Source of the DNA: an uncultured Myxococcales bacterium
GTDB taxonomy: Bacteria; Myxococcota_A; UBA9042; DTJE01
Reading direction: 5' to 3'
Length of the DNA: 64,000 nt
NCBI GenBank assembly: GCA_937975765.1
Contig: CALJUR010000048.1
Span: forward strand, 1-64,000
Shown here: positions 8,507-17,816 of the stretch, one piece after another
How the letters are laid out: each line of letters starts with the position of its first letter
Position numbering within the stretch: the stretch's first letter is position 1
Made by a program: the position numbers and the translations under genes
Notes under the pieces: generated by a model
The model's input: the letters and a program-made list of their open reading frames with translations, nothing else
What the model was told of the DNA's origin: nothing
Database searches by the model: none

Positions 8507-9925
8507 ATGCAGAACGGAGCCCCGACGAGCCCCGGCGCGGGTGGCGCGGAACGCGTCCCCTCCTTCCCGCGAACCTTCTGGACCGCGAACGTCACCGAGT
8601 TGTTCGAGCGCGGCGCCTACTACTCGATGGCGTCGTTCGTGGTCATCTACCTGGGCCAGTTGGGCATGGGCGACTACTGGCCGTCCGTGCTGAACTCCCT
8701 GCTGTGGGGCCTGATCTACTTCCTGCCGATCCTGTCCGGCACCATCGCGGACCAGGTCGGCTTCCGGCGGTCGCTGCTGCTGGCCTTCGTGCTGCTGGGC
8801 ATCGGCTACGTCTGCATGGGCGCGCCGATCTGGCTGGGCGGGGCCGCCCTGAACCCGATGGTGGTGCCGGAGGTCAGCGCCTCCCCGGCCACCTTCGCCA
8901 CCATCGTGGCCGGCATCGTGCTGATCGGCGTGGGCGGGTCGTTCGTGAAGCCCTGCATCAGCGGCACCGTGCAGAAGACGGCCGGCACGCGCGCCACGCT
9001 GGCCTTCGCGATCTTCTACATGATCATCAACATCGGCTCGCTGTTCGGCCGCCTGAACGGCTACATCGTCCGGACGATGTTCGGCCTGGACACGATCTTC
9101 CTGGTGGCGATGCAATGCTCGATCCTGGCCCTGGGGGTCGTGCTGTTCGCGTACCGGGACCCCGATCGCGCCGCCGGCATCGCCCCCGTCGCCGGCCCGC
9201 GCCGATCCGTCGGCCGCATCCTGCTGGACATGGTGCTGGTGCTGGGCAACGGCCGGTTCGCGCTGTTCCTGCTGGTGTCGTCGGGATTCAACTTCCTGTA
9301 CTCGCAGGTCTACAACGTGCTGCCGCTGTACCTCAAGCGCGTGGTCGAAACGAACCCGGCCGTGGACCTGTACACGATGGCCAACCCGATCGTGATCGTG
9401 CTGTTCCAGCTGCTGATCACGCGGCTGTTCGGGGGGATGAAGCCGATCCGGTCGATGATCGTCGGCATCGTCATCATCTCGCTGTCGATGCTGGTCAACG
9501 TGGTGCCGATCTTCATGGCGGGCGGCGTGAAGGCCCCGCTGTGGGACCTGCTGCCGGTCGGGTCGATGGTGATCATCCTGACCGTCGCGATGATCGCGTT
9601 CGGCGAACTGTTCACTTCCGCGCGCACCTACGAGTACATCGGGGCGCTGGCGCCGAAGGGCCGGGAGGGCCTGTTCCTGGGCTACGCGAACCTGCCGATC
9701 GCGATCGGCGCGATCGTGGGCGGGCCGGTCGGCGCCTACATCTTCAACGAGGTGATGGCGAAGGACGCGACGAAGCTCGACAGCGGCCTGCTGGAACTGG
9801 TGCCGGCCAACGCGGCGGCGGGCTGGCTGATCCTGATGGGCGTCGGGCTGGCGTCCGCGGTCAGCATGGCCCTGTACAACCGGTGGATCCGGAAGCAGGT
9901 GGCGCGGGAGGGAGGTGCCGCATGA
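8507..9925 (+). CDS. POT/PTR-family proton-dependent oligopeptide transporter
   Basis: 472 residues with about 12 hydrophobic segments. The POT signature appears near the N-terminus as TELFERGAYYS (E31, E34, R35), corresponding to the ExxERFxYY proton-coupling motif, followed by the first-loop pattern GTIADQVGFRRS. The family symports di- and tripeptides with protons across the inner membrane. The gene begins 4 bases after the C69 peptidase stop and its own stop overlaps the next start (ATGA), so a three-gene operon is likely. Confidence 0.9.
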   Translation: MQNGAPTSPGAGGAERVPSFPRTFWTANVTELFERGAYYSMASFVVIYLGQLGMGDYWPSVLNSLLWGLIYFLPILSGTIADQVGFRRSLLLAFVLLGIGYVCMGAPIWLGGAALNPMVVPEVSASPATFATIVAGIVLIGVGGSFVKPCISGTVQKTAGTRATLAFAIFYMIINIGSLFGRLNGYIVRTMFGLDTIFLVAMQCSILALGVVLFAYRDPDRAAGIAPVAGPRRSVGRILLDMVLVLGNGRFALFLLVSSGFNFLYSQVYNVLPLYLKRVVETNPAVDLYTMANPIVIVLFQLLITRLFGGMKPIRSMIVGIVIISLSMLVNVVPIFMAGGVKAPLWDLLPVGSMVIILTVAMIAFGELFTSARTYEYIGALAPKGREGLFLGYANLPIAIGAIVGGPVGAYIFNEVMAKDATKLDSGLLELVPANAAAGWLILMGVGLASAVSMALYNRWIRKQVAREGGAA

Positions 9926-11382
9926 AGCGCACGGACGGGGTGATCGCGCTCCTCCTGGCCGCCCTGGCACTGCCCGGGTTCGCGTCGTGCGACTCGGACG
10001 ACGGGGGCACGCCCGTCGTCCCCACCGTCACGCTGACGGGCACCCTGGTCCGCGACCGCATCGCGGGCGGCTGGGTCGGCCAGATGGTGGGCGTCGTGGC
10101 CGCGGGCTGGACCGAGTTCGGCTACAAGGGGCGGATCATCCCCGAGGGCGAGTTCCCGGAGTGGGACCCCTTCGCCTTCTTCACGGCGTGGATGCAGGAC
10201 GACCTGTACGTCGAGGTGCCGCTGCTGGTGGCGATGCGGCAGCACGGCGTGCAGGCGGGCTGGCCGGTGCTGGGCCAGGCGTTCCGGGACACGCAGTTCC
10301 AGTTGTGGCACGGCAACGAGACCGCCCGGCACGCGCTGAAGGAGGGCCTGGAGGCGCCCGACTCGGGCCACTTCTCCCACAACAAGCACTGCGACGACAT
10401 CGACTGGCAGATCGAGAGCGACTACCTGGGCCTGATGGCGCCCGGGCTGACCCGGCAGGCCGTCGAGTTGGCGTGGCGGCAGGGGCACCTGATCGGGTAC
10501 GGCGACGGCGTCTACGGCGGCGTCTGGGTCGCGGCCATGCACGCCGAGGCGTTCGTGGCGACGGACCTGCAGCAGGTGATCGACGCGGGCCTGGCAGCCA
10601 TCCCGGAGGACACGGACTTCCGCAAGGTGCTGCGGGACGTGCAGGACGGGTTCGCGCGACACCCCGACGACTGGACCGCGACCTGGCAGGAGATCGAGGA
10701 CCAGTGGGGCACCGCGGACCGCTGCCCCTACGGCAGGGACATCTCGTACAACATCGACGCCAAGCTGAACGCGGGGTACGTGCTGATGGGCCTGCTGTAT
10801 GGCCGGGGCGACTTCTGGAACAGCATCCGGATCGCCATCCGGTGCGGCCAGGACAGCGACTGCAACGGCTCGACGGTGGGCGGCATCCTGGGCACGCTGT
10901 ACGGCTACTCGGGAATCCCCGCGGAGTACCTGACCGAGATGGACTGGACGGACAAGAAGTTCGACTACACCGACGCCACCCTGCAGGACTGCGTGGACGC
11001 GACCGAGGAACTGGCCCGGCAGGCCGTGGTGCTGGCAGGCGGGCGCATCGAGGGGACCGGCGACGCCGAGACCTGGGTGCTGCCGCGCCGCGACCTGACG
11101 CCGCTGGTGCGTGAGCAGTGGCCGAAGGAGGCCGACGAGGCACCGGCGCTGGCGACCGCGAAGGTGGTGTCCGTGAAGGGCCGCACGGTGCGTTTCGAAG
11201 CCGCCGCGACGGACGACGACGGGATCGCCTCGTTCACCTGGACGTTCGGCGACCTGGACTACGGCGACGGGGCCACGCCGACCCACACCTACCCCGCCGC
11301 CGGCACGTACGAGGCCGTCGTGTGGGTCTCCGACGCGATCGGCAACACCTCGTGGAAGTCCGTCCCGGTCGTGGTGCCCTAG
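9922..11382 (+). CDS. Secreted ADP-ribosylglycohydrolase-fold lipoprotein with PKD-like domain
   Basis: 486 residues. The signal peptide ends at a lipobox-like GFASC (C23), so the protein is probably lipid-anchored. The ADP-ribosylglycohydrolase fold is indicated by GGWVGQMVG, the metal-site aspartates QDDLYVE (D93, D94) and the distal motif CGQDSDCNGSTVGGILG (D311, D313). From about residue 400 a PKD-like beta-sandwich follows (FTWTFGDLDYGDG, PAAGTYEAVVWV). Classical family members remove ADP-ribose from arginine or hydrolyse related glycosidic bonds in the cytoplasm, so an exported version must act on another substrate. The start overlaps the POT transporter stop, suggesting a nutrient-related role. 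Confidence 0.82.
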   Translation: MKRTDGVIALLLAALALPGFASCDSDDGGTPVVPTVTLTGTLVRDRIAGGWVGQMVGVVAAGWTEFGYKGRIIPEGEFPEWDPFAFFTAWMQDDLYVEVPLLVAMRQHGVQAGWPVLGQAFRDTQFQLWHGNETARHALKEGLEAPDSGHFSHNKHCDDIDWQIESDYLGLMAPGLTRQAVELAWRQGHLIGYGDGVYGGVWVAAMHAEAFVATDLQQVIDAGLAAIPEDTDFRKVLRDVQDGFARHPDDWTATWQEIEDQWGTADRCPYGRDISYNIDAKLNAGYVLMGLLYGRGDFWNSIRIAIRCGQDSDCNGSTVGGILGTLYGYSGIPAEYLTEMDWTDKKFDYTDATLQDCVDATEELARQAVVLAGGRIEGTGDAETWVLPRRDLTPLVREQWPKEADEAPALATAKVVSVKGRTVRFEAAATDDDGIASFTWTFGDLDYGDGATPTHTYPAAGTYEAVVWVSDAIGNTSWKSVPVVVP

Positions 11383-11412
11383 CACCCGCCTCGCCTGGAC
11401 CCGGGGGCGAAC

Positions 11413-11865
11413 GTGACGCTGTGGATCGATGCGGACGCGGCTCCGCGGGACGTCAAGGAGATCGTCTTCCGCGCCGCGAAGCGCCTGGGGATCGACACGG
11501 TCCTCGTGGCGAACCAGCGTCTCGCCTTGCCGCGCCACCATCCCACCGTGCGTGCCGTCGTGGTCGTGGGCGGCCCCGACGTCGCGGACGGGTACATCGC
11601 GGAGCATGCCGTGGCGGGGGACCTGGCCGTCACGGCCGACATCCCGCTGGCGGCGAGGCTGGTGGAAAGGCAGGTCGTCGTCCTCGACCCCCGGGGACGC
11701 GAGTACGGCGAGTCGAACATCTCCGAGCGCCTGTCCCTCCGCGACTTCATGGACGGCCTGCGCAACTCCGGCGTCGAGACCGGAGGTCCCCGTCCCTACG
11801 GCCCCCGGGACCGCCAGTCCTTCGCCTGCGCCCTGGACCGCGTGCTGACCCGCCCGAGGAAATAG
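11413..11865 (+). CDS. YaiI/YqxD-family protein (DUF188, PIN-like)
   Basis: 150 residues starting at GTG (11413). The family signature is clear: LWIDADAAPRDVKEIVFRAA at the N-terminus, GDLAVTADIPLAA in the middle, and the ISERLSLRDFMDGLR and YGPRDRQSFACALDR blocks near the end. These proteins belong to the PIN-like nuclease superfamily, but their target is unknown. The gene follows the ADP-ribosylglycohydrolase gene by 30 bases in the same direction and may be read from the same transcript. Confidence 0.88.
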   Translation: MTLWIDADAAPRDVKEIVFRAAKRLGIDTVLVANQRLALPRHHPTVRAVVVVGGPDVADGYIAEHAVAGDLAVTADIPLAARLVERQVVVLDPRGREYGESNISERLSLRDFMDGLRNSGVETGGPRPYGPRDRQSFACALDRVLTRPRK

Positions 11866-11964
11866 GCGTACGATTTCCTGGCGTGAACGAAAAGCCGCCG
11901 TCCGGCAACTCATGGGTGACGGTTCGATACGGGCACGCGCCGAAGCGTGCCGGGGAGGAAGGCG

Positions 11965-14325
11965 ATGAGGACGGTCATCCTGTTCGTGGCGGCGGGTGCA
12001 CTGGCGATGCTGGCAACGGGAACGGGCTGCGGGACCGGAGGCGCCGACGACCCCTCCGGCGTCACGGGCAGCCCGGTCGTGCAGATCAAGGGCGGGATCG
12101 ACGGGGCCTCCGCCGGGAAGCACCCCGGGGAGGGCGAGTTCGGGTGCCCGGGGCACGACAAGGGGAACGGCCATGGGAACGGGTACGGCCACGACTGCGA
12201 CCACAGCAACGGCCACGGCCACGGCTGCCGGGAGGACGTGCCCCTGGTCGAGGACGCTCCGGACGCGACGGAAGGAGAGGACGTCGTCGCCGCGGATCTC
12301 CCCCCGGACACGCCGCCCGCGGACGCCTGCGAGGGGCCGTTCGAGATCCGGGTGTCCGGCGTGGTCACCGACGGCGGATACGCCCTGGAGTCCTTCCGGG
12401 CCGGTCCCTTCATCCCCGGCGATCAGCCGTTGCTGCACGTCGTCGGGATCTACCAGTCCACGTCCGCCCACTCCTCCGGGTACCACCCGATGGCCGACGC
12501 GGTGCTGCACGTCGGGCCCACCCAGCGCCCGCTGGTCCTGGCGCTGAGTTCGTACGAGCCGGTCCACTGGGTCCTGGAACTGGACGAGGACGCCCGGGTC
12601 GAGAGGGTCGTGCTGCTGGGGTACCACCCGCAGGCCTTCACGGCCCACGGCGGCGCGCAGTCGTCCCTCTGGCTGGAGGACCTCAGCAACGGCGAGACCG
12701 ACGCGTACGGGTACTGCTGGCCGTCCTGCGACGGCGGCAGCGACACGTCGCGGATGATCCGCCAGGTCGAGTCGGTGACCGGCCTGACCGTCGAGGCGTT
12801 CGACGGCATCTACCACCTGGAGAAGATGACGATCGCGCACGCCTGCGAGGGCTGCACGTCGGCCTGCGGGGAGCGCGAGTGCGGCGCGGACGGATGCGGC
12901 GGGTATTGCGGCCAGTGCCAGGCGGGCGACTCGTGCCGCGACGACGGCCAGTGCATCGGGCCGGACGACGACGCGGACACGGGGACCTGCCCCGGGCCGT
13001 TCGCCCTGCGGTTCTTCGAGGCGCTGACGGGGGACGGGTATGCCGTGTCCTCCTACCGGGCGGGCGACTTCTCCACCGGTGACGAACCGCTGCTGCACAT
13101 GATCGGGCAGTACGAATCCTCGTCGGCGGGCTTCCTGGAAGGGCCCTCGGACCTGCCCGGCCGGACGGTCCTGCACATCGGCCCCACGCAGCGGCCCGTG
13201 GTGCTGGCGCTCAACTCCTACGAGGCGACGGAGTGGGTCCTGGACCTGGACCCGGCCGCGGTCATCCAGTCGGTGCTGCTGACGGGCTACAAGGCCCAGA
13301 CGCTGATTGCCCCGGCGGGCATCCCGGTCACGAACCAGGACTCCACCCACGACTACTACAAGGTCAGCTATGCGTATTGCTGGCCCTTCTGTGACGGGGG
13401 CAGCAACACGCCCGCGCTGGTCGAGAGGGTCGAGGCGGCGACCGGCCTGAAGCTTGCGGCCTTCGACGGCGCGTACACCCTGGGCGAGGCATGGATCCAC
13501 CACACCTGCACGGGATGCACGCCCGGGTGCGGGGGCCGGGCCTGCGGCGACGACGGCTGCGGCGGGACCTGCGGCACGTGCGGCGACGGCTTCGCGTGCA
13601 GCGACGACGGCCGGTGCCTTGCGACGTCGGCCCCGGAACCGTGCGACGGGCTGCCCTCGGACCCGCACTACTGCCTGGCCCTGATGCCGACCGGAGCGGC
13701 CCTGTTCGGCCTGGAATCGGGCAGCCTCTGCTCGCTGGGGCCGCAGGACGGCCGGATGACTGCCGCGGGGATGGGCGCCACGTCGATCGCGTGGCAGGGC
13801 GACTTCGTCTTCGCCTGCAACCGTCACGCCGGCTACGAAGGGCTGATGCGGTACTCGCTGGTCGACGGCTCGTACGACCTCGCACCGGAGGTTCCCTGCA
13901 TCGGCGTGGCTTCCTGGCACGACGCCCTCGTGGTGCTGGTCCAGGACCCGGGCTTCCGGCTGCGCGCCTACGCCACCTTCGCCGACGCGGTGGCCGGCAA
14001 CGCGATGCCCCTGGACCTGCCGGTGTACGCCTCCCGGGTGACCGTCCGGGGCGACACCGCGTATGCGGCCTGGCACTCGACGAACGAGATCCTCCAGGTC
14101 GGGCTGGCGGACGGGATCGCCGGCGCCCCGATCCCGCTGGAAGACTTCAACACCTGGGTCCAGGGCCTGTCCGTCACCGACGACGACCTGCTGGTGGTCA
14201 ACGGGTGGTGGCCGGATCGGCGCGTCGCCGTCTTCGACGTGCGGACGGGCGCTGCCCTGTGGAACCTGACCGACCTGCCCCTGGACACCGCCGAGTTCAC
14301 CGGCCTGGCCTGCCGCGCGCGCTGA
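11965..14325 (+). CDS. Cys-rich two-domain secreted lipoprotein with C-terminal propeller-like region
   Basis: 786 residues. A signal peptide ends at a lipobox (ATGTGC). A Gly/His/Asn-rich stretch (residues about 50-90) and an acidic spacer follow. Two copies of a roughly 170-residue domain come next; each contains the block HxGPTQRPxVLALxSYE, a CWP-CDGGS segment, and a closing Cys-rich linker (GxxACGxDGCGGxCGxC type). The last 220 residues look like a repeat-type beta-propeller. The ATG at 11965 is preceded by GGAGG at 11953-11957. No function is recognised. Cys-rich linkers of this kind are common in secreted proteins of Myxococcota. Confidence 0.8.
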   Translation: MRTVILFVAAGALAMLATGTGCGTGGADDPSGVTGSPVVQIKGGIDGASAGKHPGEGEFGCPGHDKGNGHGNGYGHDCDHSNGHGHGCREDVPLVEDAPDATEGEDVVAADLPPDTPPADACEGPFEIRVSGVVTDGGYALESFRAGPFIPGDQPLLHVVGIYQSTSAHSSGYHPMADAVLHVGPTQRPLVLALSSYEPVHWVLELDEDARVERVVLLGYHPQAFTAHGGAQSSLWLEDLSNGETDAYGYCWPSCDGGSDTSRMIRQVESVTGLTVEAFDGIYHLEKMTIAHACEGCTSACGERECGADGCGGYCGQCQAGDSCRDDGQCIGPDDDADTGTCPGPFALRFFEALTGDGYAVSSYRAGDFSTGDEPLLHMIGQYESSSAGFLEGPSDLPGRTVLHIGPTQRPVVLALNSYEATEWVLDLDPAAVIQSVLLTGYKAQTLIAPAGIPVTNQDSTHDYYKVSYAYCWPFCDGGSNTPALVERVEAATGLKLAAFDGAYTLGEAWIHHTCTGCTPGCGGRACGDDGCGGTCGTCGDGFACSDDGRCLATSAPEPCDGLPSDPHYCLALMPTGAALFGLESGSLCSLGPQDGRMTAAGMGATSIAWQGDFVFACNRHAGYEGLMRYSLVDGSYDLAPEVPCIGVASWHDALVVLVQDPGFRLRAYATFADAVAGNAMPLDLPVYASRVTVRGDTAYAAWHSTNEILQVGLADGIAGAPIPLEDFNTWVQGLSVTDDDLLVVNGWWPDRRVAVFDVRTGAALWNLTDLPLDTAEFTGLACRAR

Positions 14326-14484
14326 CCCCGCCGCGCGCGCTGCCTCCCCTCGTCGCCTCCCCGCCTTGCCGGGATGCACCGCTCCCGCCCGCTGGACGCC
14401 CTGCGGCCCGGCCTGATACGATGCCGTCGCATCACGCGCCCTGCCGGCCGGTGGCCGTCCGGCGCCCTTGCCAGGAGGTTGACC

Positions 14485-14901
14485 ATGTCCAGGCTCCTCC
14501 GGTTCCTGGTGCCGCTCGCCCTCGCGATCGGGATGGCGCAGGCCGCGCTGGCCGCCGCCGACTATCGCGCCGGAGACAAGGTCGAGGTGCAGTGGAAGGG
14601 GACCTGGTACCCGGCCAAGATCCTCGATGCGAAGACCGACCAGTGGAAGATCCGCTACGACGGGTACTCCAGTTCGTGGGACGAGTGGGTCAAGGCCGAT
14701 CGCATCCGCAAGCCGAAGGGTGCGACGGATGCCGGCCGCGGCCGATGGAAGGCCGGCGACCCGGTCCGGGTGGAGTGGAAGGGAAAATGGTACCCCGCGG
14801 TGATCCTGGACGTGGACGCCGACCGGTACCGGGTCCACTACGACGGCTACGAGGACTCGTGGGACGAGTGGGTCGTGCCCGCCCGCGTCAGGCACCGTTG
14901 A
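14485..14901 (+). CDS. Secreted protein with two Tudor-knot/Agenet-like repeats
   Basis: 138 residues. A signal peptide (LVPLALAIGMAQAALA) is followed by two copies of a roughly 50-residue SH3-like barrel, each with VxVxWKGxWYPAxILD, then the aspartate-rich YDGYxxSWDEWV block. This sequence style matches chromo/Tudor-knot or Agenet domains, which in eukaryotes bind modified peptides or nucleic acid. AGGAGG at 14472-14477 supports the start. Eleven bases separate it from the next gene, a membrane glycosyltransferase, so co-expression is likely. The ligand is unknown. Confidence 0.82.
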   Translation: MSRLLRFLVPLALAIGMAQAALAAADYRAGDKVEVQWKGTWYPAKILDAKTDQWKIRYDGYSSSWDEWVKADRIRKPKGATDAGRGRWKAGDPVRVEWKGKWYPAVILDVDADRYRVHYDGYEDSWDEWVVPARVRHR

Positions 14902-14912
14902 GGGAGGGATCG

Positions 14913-16496
14913 ATGAACCTGCCCGACCCGCCGCCGGTCGCCGCCGAGGCCCCCTGGCTCGCCAGGATGCGGGCGTGGGACTGGGTGGCGTGTGCCGTGC
15001 TGGCGGCCTCGCTGGCGTTCCGGCTGGCCTTCTTCGACCACGCGCGGTTCGCGGGGGACGAGGCCAGCCAGTACGACCTGGTCCGCAGGATCGGGGATCT
15101 CCAGGCCTTCCCGGTCCAGGGGACGCTGACGACCATCGCCGAGGGCGCCCACATCCCCGGGGGGGCGTACTTCTGGATCCTGGGGATCCCGCAACTGGCG
15201 TTCCATTCCCCCGAGGCCAGCATGGCCCTGATCGTCCTGCTGGCGGTCGCCGGCCTGGCCGGGGGGTACGTGATGTTCCGGCGGGAGTTCGGCCCGCCCG
15301 CGGCGCTGGGTGCGCTGGCGCTGGCGGCGTTCAACCCGTTCCACCTGTTCCACGGGGACCGCATCTGGAACCCGAACCTGATGCCGGCGATCGGGTTCGC
15401 CTTCCTGGCCCTGCTGGTCGCCGTGGCCCGCGGCCGGGGGCGCCGTCCCGCCTTCTGGCTGGGCGCCCTGCTGATTGCCGCACCGCAGATCCACCTGACG
15501 GGCGTGCTGCTGATCGTGCTGGCGGCGGCCCTGCTGGCGGTGGTCCGGCCCGCCGGCTTCCGGTGGCGGCAACTGCTGTGGGGTTGCGTCGCGGGTGCGG
15601 CCACCTACCTGCCCTACCTCTTCGTGGAGATCGGGAACGGGTTCGCCAACACGCGCCTGCTGCTGTCGGGCGCGGCGGCTAGCACGGCCCCGGTCATCGA
15701 GTCGCTGCGGGCGGTCTACTACCAGGTGCTGTACGCCGCCGGGGACATGACGTACTTCGTGGCGAAGGGGTCGGCCTTCCCGATGACCGAGTGGGGGTTC
15801 CTGGGCGGCGGCAGCGGCCGGAAGCTAATGGCCGACTTCCTCGAGTGGGACACGCTGCCCGGGATGCTGCTGGTCGCGGGCCTGGCGATCGGCGTCGTGC
15901 TGTCCCTGGCCGCGACGCTGTGGCTGCTGGGGGGCACGCTGGTCGCGATGGCCCGGCAACGCGCCGATGCCGTGCGACGGGACCCGCTGGCCTTCCTGGT
16001 CCTGGCGAACCTGCCGCTGATCTCCGCGTTCTTCTGGGGGCGGAAACTGTTCTTCCCCCACTACACCATCGCGATGTTCCCGCTGGCCCTGGTGCCGATC
16101 GCCTGGGCGCTGTCGCGGCTGCGACGGCCGCGCCTGCAGGTGGCGGTGCTGGTCGTCCTGGGCCTGGTGGCGGCGACCCAGGGCATGCTGTCGGCGCGCA
16201 ACTACCTGCGCGAGGAGGCGAAGACCAGCGTGCCGGTGTATCGCGAGGTCGCCCGCACCATCCTGTCCGACAGCCCCGGCCGGGCCGTGGCCTTCGAGTG
16301 CGCCCTGCCCCGGACCCAGTGCTCCAGCTACCCGGCGCACGTCCTGGCCGTTCGCGAACTGGGGGGGGACTTCGCCGAGGACCGGAACGCGGACCGCCGC
16401 TACATCCTGACGCCGCCGGGCGAGGAATTCACCCGGGGTGCCACGCGGGTTTGGGACGTCGGCCCCATCTGGCTGGTGCGCCGCGATCGGCGCTGA
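14913..16496 (+). CDS. GT-C membrane glycosyltransferase (ArnT/PMT-like)
   Basis: 527 residues with about 10-11 hydrophobic segments. The first periplasmic loop has the acidic pair RFAGDEASQYDLV typical of GT-C enzymes that use polyprenyl-linked sugars; the second loop contains AFNPFHLFHGDRIWNPN. The C-terminal soluble part (about residues 440-527) is short. GGGAGGGAT precedes the ATG at 14913. It lies directly behind the Tudor-knot-like gene. Donor and acceptor cannot be identified from sequence. Confidence 0.8.
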   Translation: MNLPDPPPVAAEAPWLARMRAWDWVACAVLAASLAFRLAFFDHARFAGDEASQYDLVRRIGDLQAFPVQGTLTTIAEGAHIPGGAYFWILGIPQLAFHSPEASMALIVLLAVAGLAGGYVMFRREFGPPAALGALALAAFNPFHLFHGDRIWNPNLMPAIGFAFLALLVAVARGRGRRPAFWLGALLIAAPQIHLTGVLLIVLAAALLAVVRPAGFRWRQLLWGCVAGAATYLPYLFVEIGNGFANTRLLLSGAAASTAPVIESLRAVYYQVLYAAGDMTYFVAKGSAFPMTEWGFLGGGSGRKLMADFLEWDTLPGMLLVAGLAIGVVLSLAATLWLLGGTLVAMARQRADAVRRDPLAFLVLANLPLISAFFWGRKLFFPHYTIAMFPLALVPIAWALSRLRRPRLQVAVLVVLGLVAATQGMLSARNYLREEAKTSVPVYREVARTILSDSPGRAVAFECALPRTQCSSYPAHVLAVRELGGDFAEDRNADRRYILTPPGEEFTRGATRVWDVGPIWLVRRDRR

Positions 16497-16526
16497 CGCC
16501 GCGCGCCGTCGATGGCTCGGCGCGGG

Positions 16527-17636
16527 CTACGGTACCCGGCCTTCCCCGGCCTCCCCGGCGGACTCCGCGGACTTCTCCTCGGCGGGCTCGGCCGGTTCCT
16601 CCCAGTCCCAGAACAGGTCGGCGTTGGTCGGCCCCTCGGCCTCGACGATCCCCGTCGGCTGACCCCCGGCGCCCGCCATCGAATGGGCCAGCACGTCCTC
16701 CAGGTCCGCCGTTTCCTCGGCCCACCATTCCTCGGACCCGAACTGCGGCCACGTGGCCGGGAACAGCGGGTCGTGCCAGCGCCGCGCCAGCCACGCCGCG
16801 TAGTGCACGCGCCGCAGGCCCCGCAGCGGCTCGACCAGGTCCAGCGTGCCCCGGTCGAAGTCCCGGAACTGCCCGTACGCCTCCAGGAAGACCTCGCGCT
16901 GGCGCAGGGTATGCGCGTCCCGCCCCGGCAGCAGCATCCACAGGTCCTGCACGGCGGGCCCGACCACCATGTCGTCGAAGTCCAGCACGTGGAACCGGTC
17001 CTCGCGCACCAGCAGGTTTCCCGGGTGGAAATCCCCGTGGATGCGCAGGACGGGCACGCCCTCCATCCGCCGGTCCGCCAGGTCGGCGATGGCGTTGGCC
17101 GCCGCGCAGAAGCGGTCGCGCAGGTGCGCCGGCAGCAGGTCGTTCAGCAGCAGCCACCCCAGGTCGTCGCGCACGTAGGTGTCGGCCGTGATGCGCACCC
17201 GGGCGGGCGCGTCGCGGCGGGCGCCCACGTTGTGGATCCGTGCCGCCATCATGCCCAGGCGCTCGATCGCCGCGTCGTCCAGTTCGTCGGGCGCACGCCC
17301 TCCATACCGGTCGTACAGGCAGTACCAGAGGTCGTCGATCCGCTTCAGCGTGCTGCCGTCCGGGAAGGGGCGCAGCCCGCAGATGGGCACCTCCTCCTCG
17401 TCCAGCTCGGCCATGAAGGCGTGCTCCTCCAGGATCTGCGCCCGCGACCAGCGGCCCGGCCGGTAGAACTTGGCCACGACCCGGCCGCCGTCCCGCAGCA
17501 GCACGTCGTACACGCGGTTCTCGTAGGAGTTCAGCGGGTGGCACACCGGGGCGCATTCCAGCCCGGCCGCCTCCACCGCGTCCAGCACCCTTTCCGGGGA
17601 CAGCGAAAGGAACAGGTCCGTCGTGCGATCTTCCAT
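16527..17636 (-). CDS. srkA: Stress response Ser/Thr kinase SrkA (YihE family)
   Basis: 369 residues from the internal ATG at 17636. An upstream ATG in the same frame would add 33 residues absent from the family. Diagnostic blocks are LNSYENRVYDV, VVAKFYRPGRWSRAQILEEH, the catalytic loop IHGDFHPGNLLV and the metal-binding LDFDDMV. SrkA is an aminoglycoside-phosphotransferase-fold kinase that protects against stress-induced death in E. coli. The C-terminal 40 residues are an acidic Glu/Ala-rich tail, longer than usual. It is divergent from the GH38 gene. Confidence 0.88.
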   Translation of the reverse strand: MEDRTTDLFLSLSPERVLDAVEAAGLECAPVCHPLNSYENRVYDVLLRDGGRVVAKFYRPGRWSRAQILEEHAFMAELDEEEVPICGLRPFPDGSTLKRIDDLWYCLYDRYGGRAPDELDDAAIERLGMMAARIHNVGARRDAPARVRITADTYVRDDLGWLLLNDLLPAHLRDRFCAAANAIADLADRRMEGVPVLRIHGDFHPGNLLVREDRFHVLDFDDMVVGPAVQDLWMLLPGRDAHTLRQREVFLEAYGQFRDFDRGTLDLVEPLRGLRRVHYAAWLARRWHDPLFPATWPQFGSEEWWAEETADLEDVLAHSMAGAGGQPTGIVEAEGPTNADLFWDWEEPAEPAEEKSAESAGEAGEGRVP

Positions 17637-17729
17637 GGGCCCACGATAGGGCTTCGTTGCGCCTCGCACAACCTCCCTGTGCCAGGGCGTCGATGGCGGG
17701 CCGGGGCGGGGCTCCCGCGGCTGGAATTC

Positions 17730-17744
17730 TGACACAGGCTGTCA
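17730..17744. promoter_or_regulatory. Palindrome TGACA-N5-TGTCA between divergent genes
   Basis: A perfect 5-base inverted repeat (TGACA CAGGC TGTCA) sits in the 180-base gap between srkA (minus) and the GH38 gene (plus), in a locally less GC-rich stretch. It could be a regulator site. No known regulator is assigned, and a chance occurrence is possible. Confidence 0.3.
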
Positions 17745-17816
17745 TAGAGTCGGGATCCCCCGTGCGAACACGTGCCGGACGGGAGGACGCTGGCCCGGGC
17801 TGCGGAGGTTTCCACG

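Noticed and set aside
9736..14895. A 1719-residue open frame on the minus strand
   Set aside because: It is the shadow of several well-supported plus-strand genes (POT end, ADP-ribosylglycohydrolase, DUF188, Cys-rich lipoprotein, Tudor-knot protein). Its composition is Arg/His/Val-rich with no domain, as expected of antisense frames in very GC-rich DNA.
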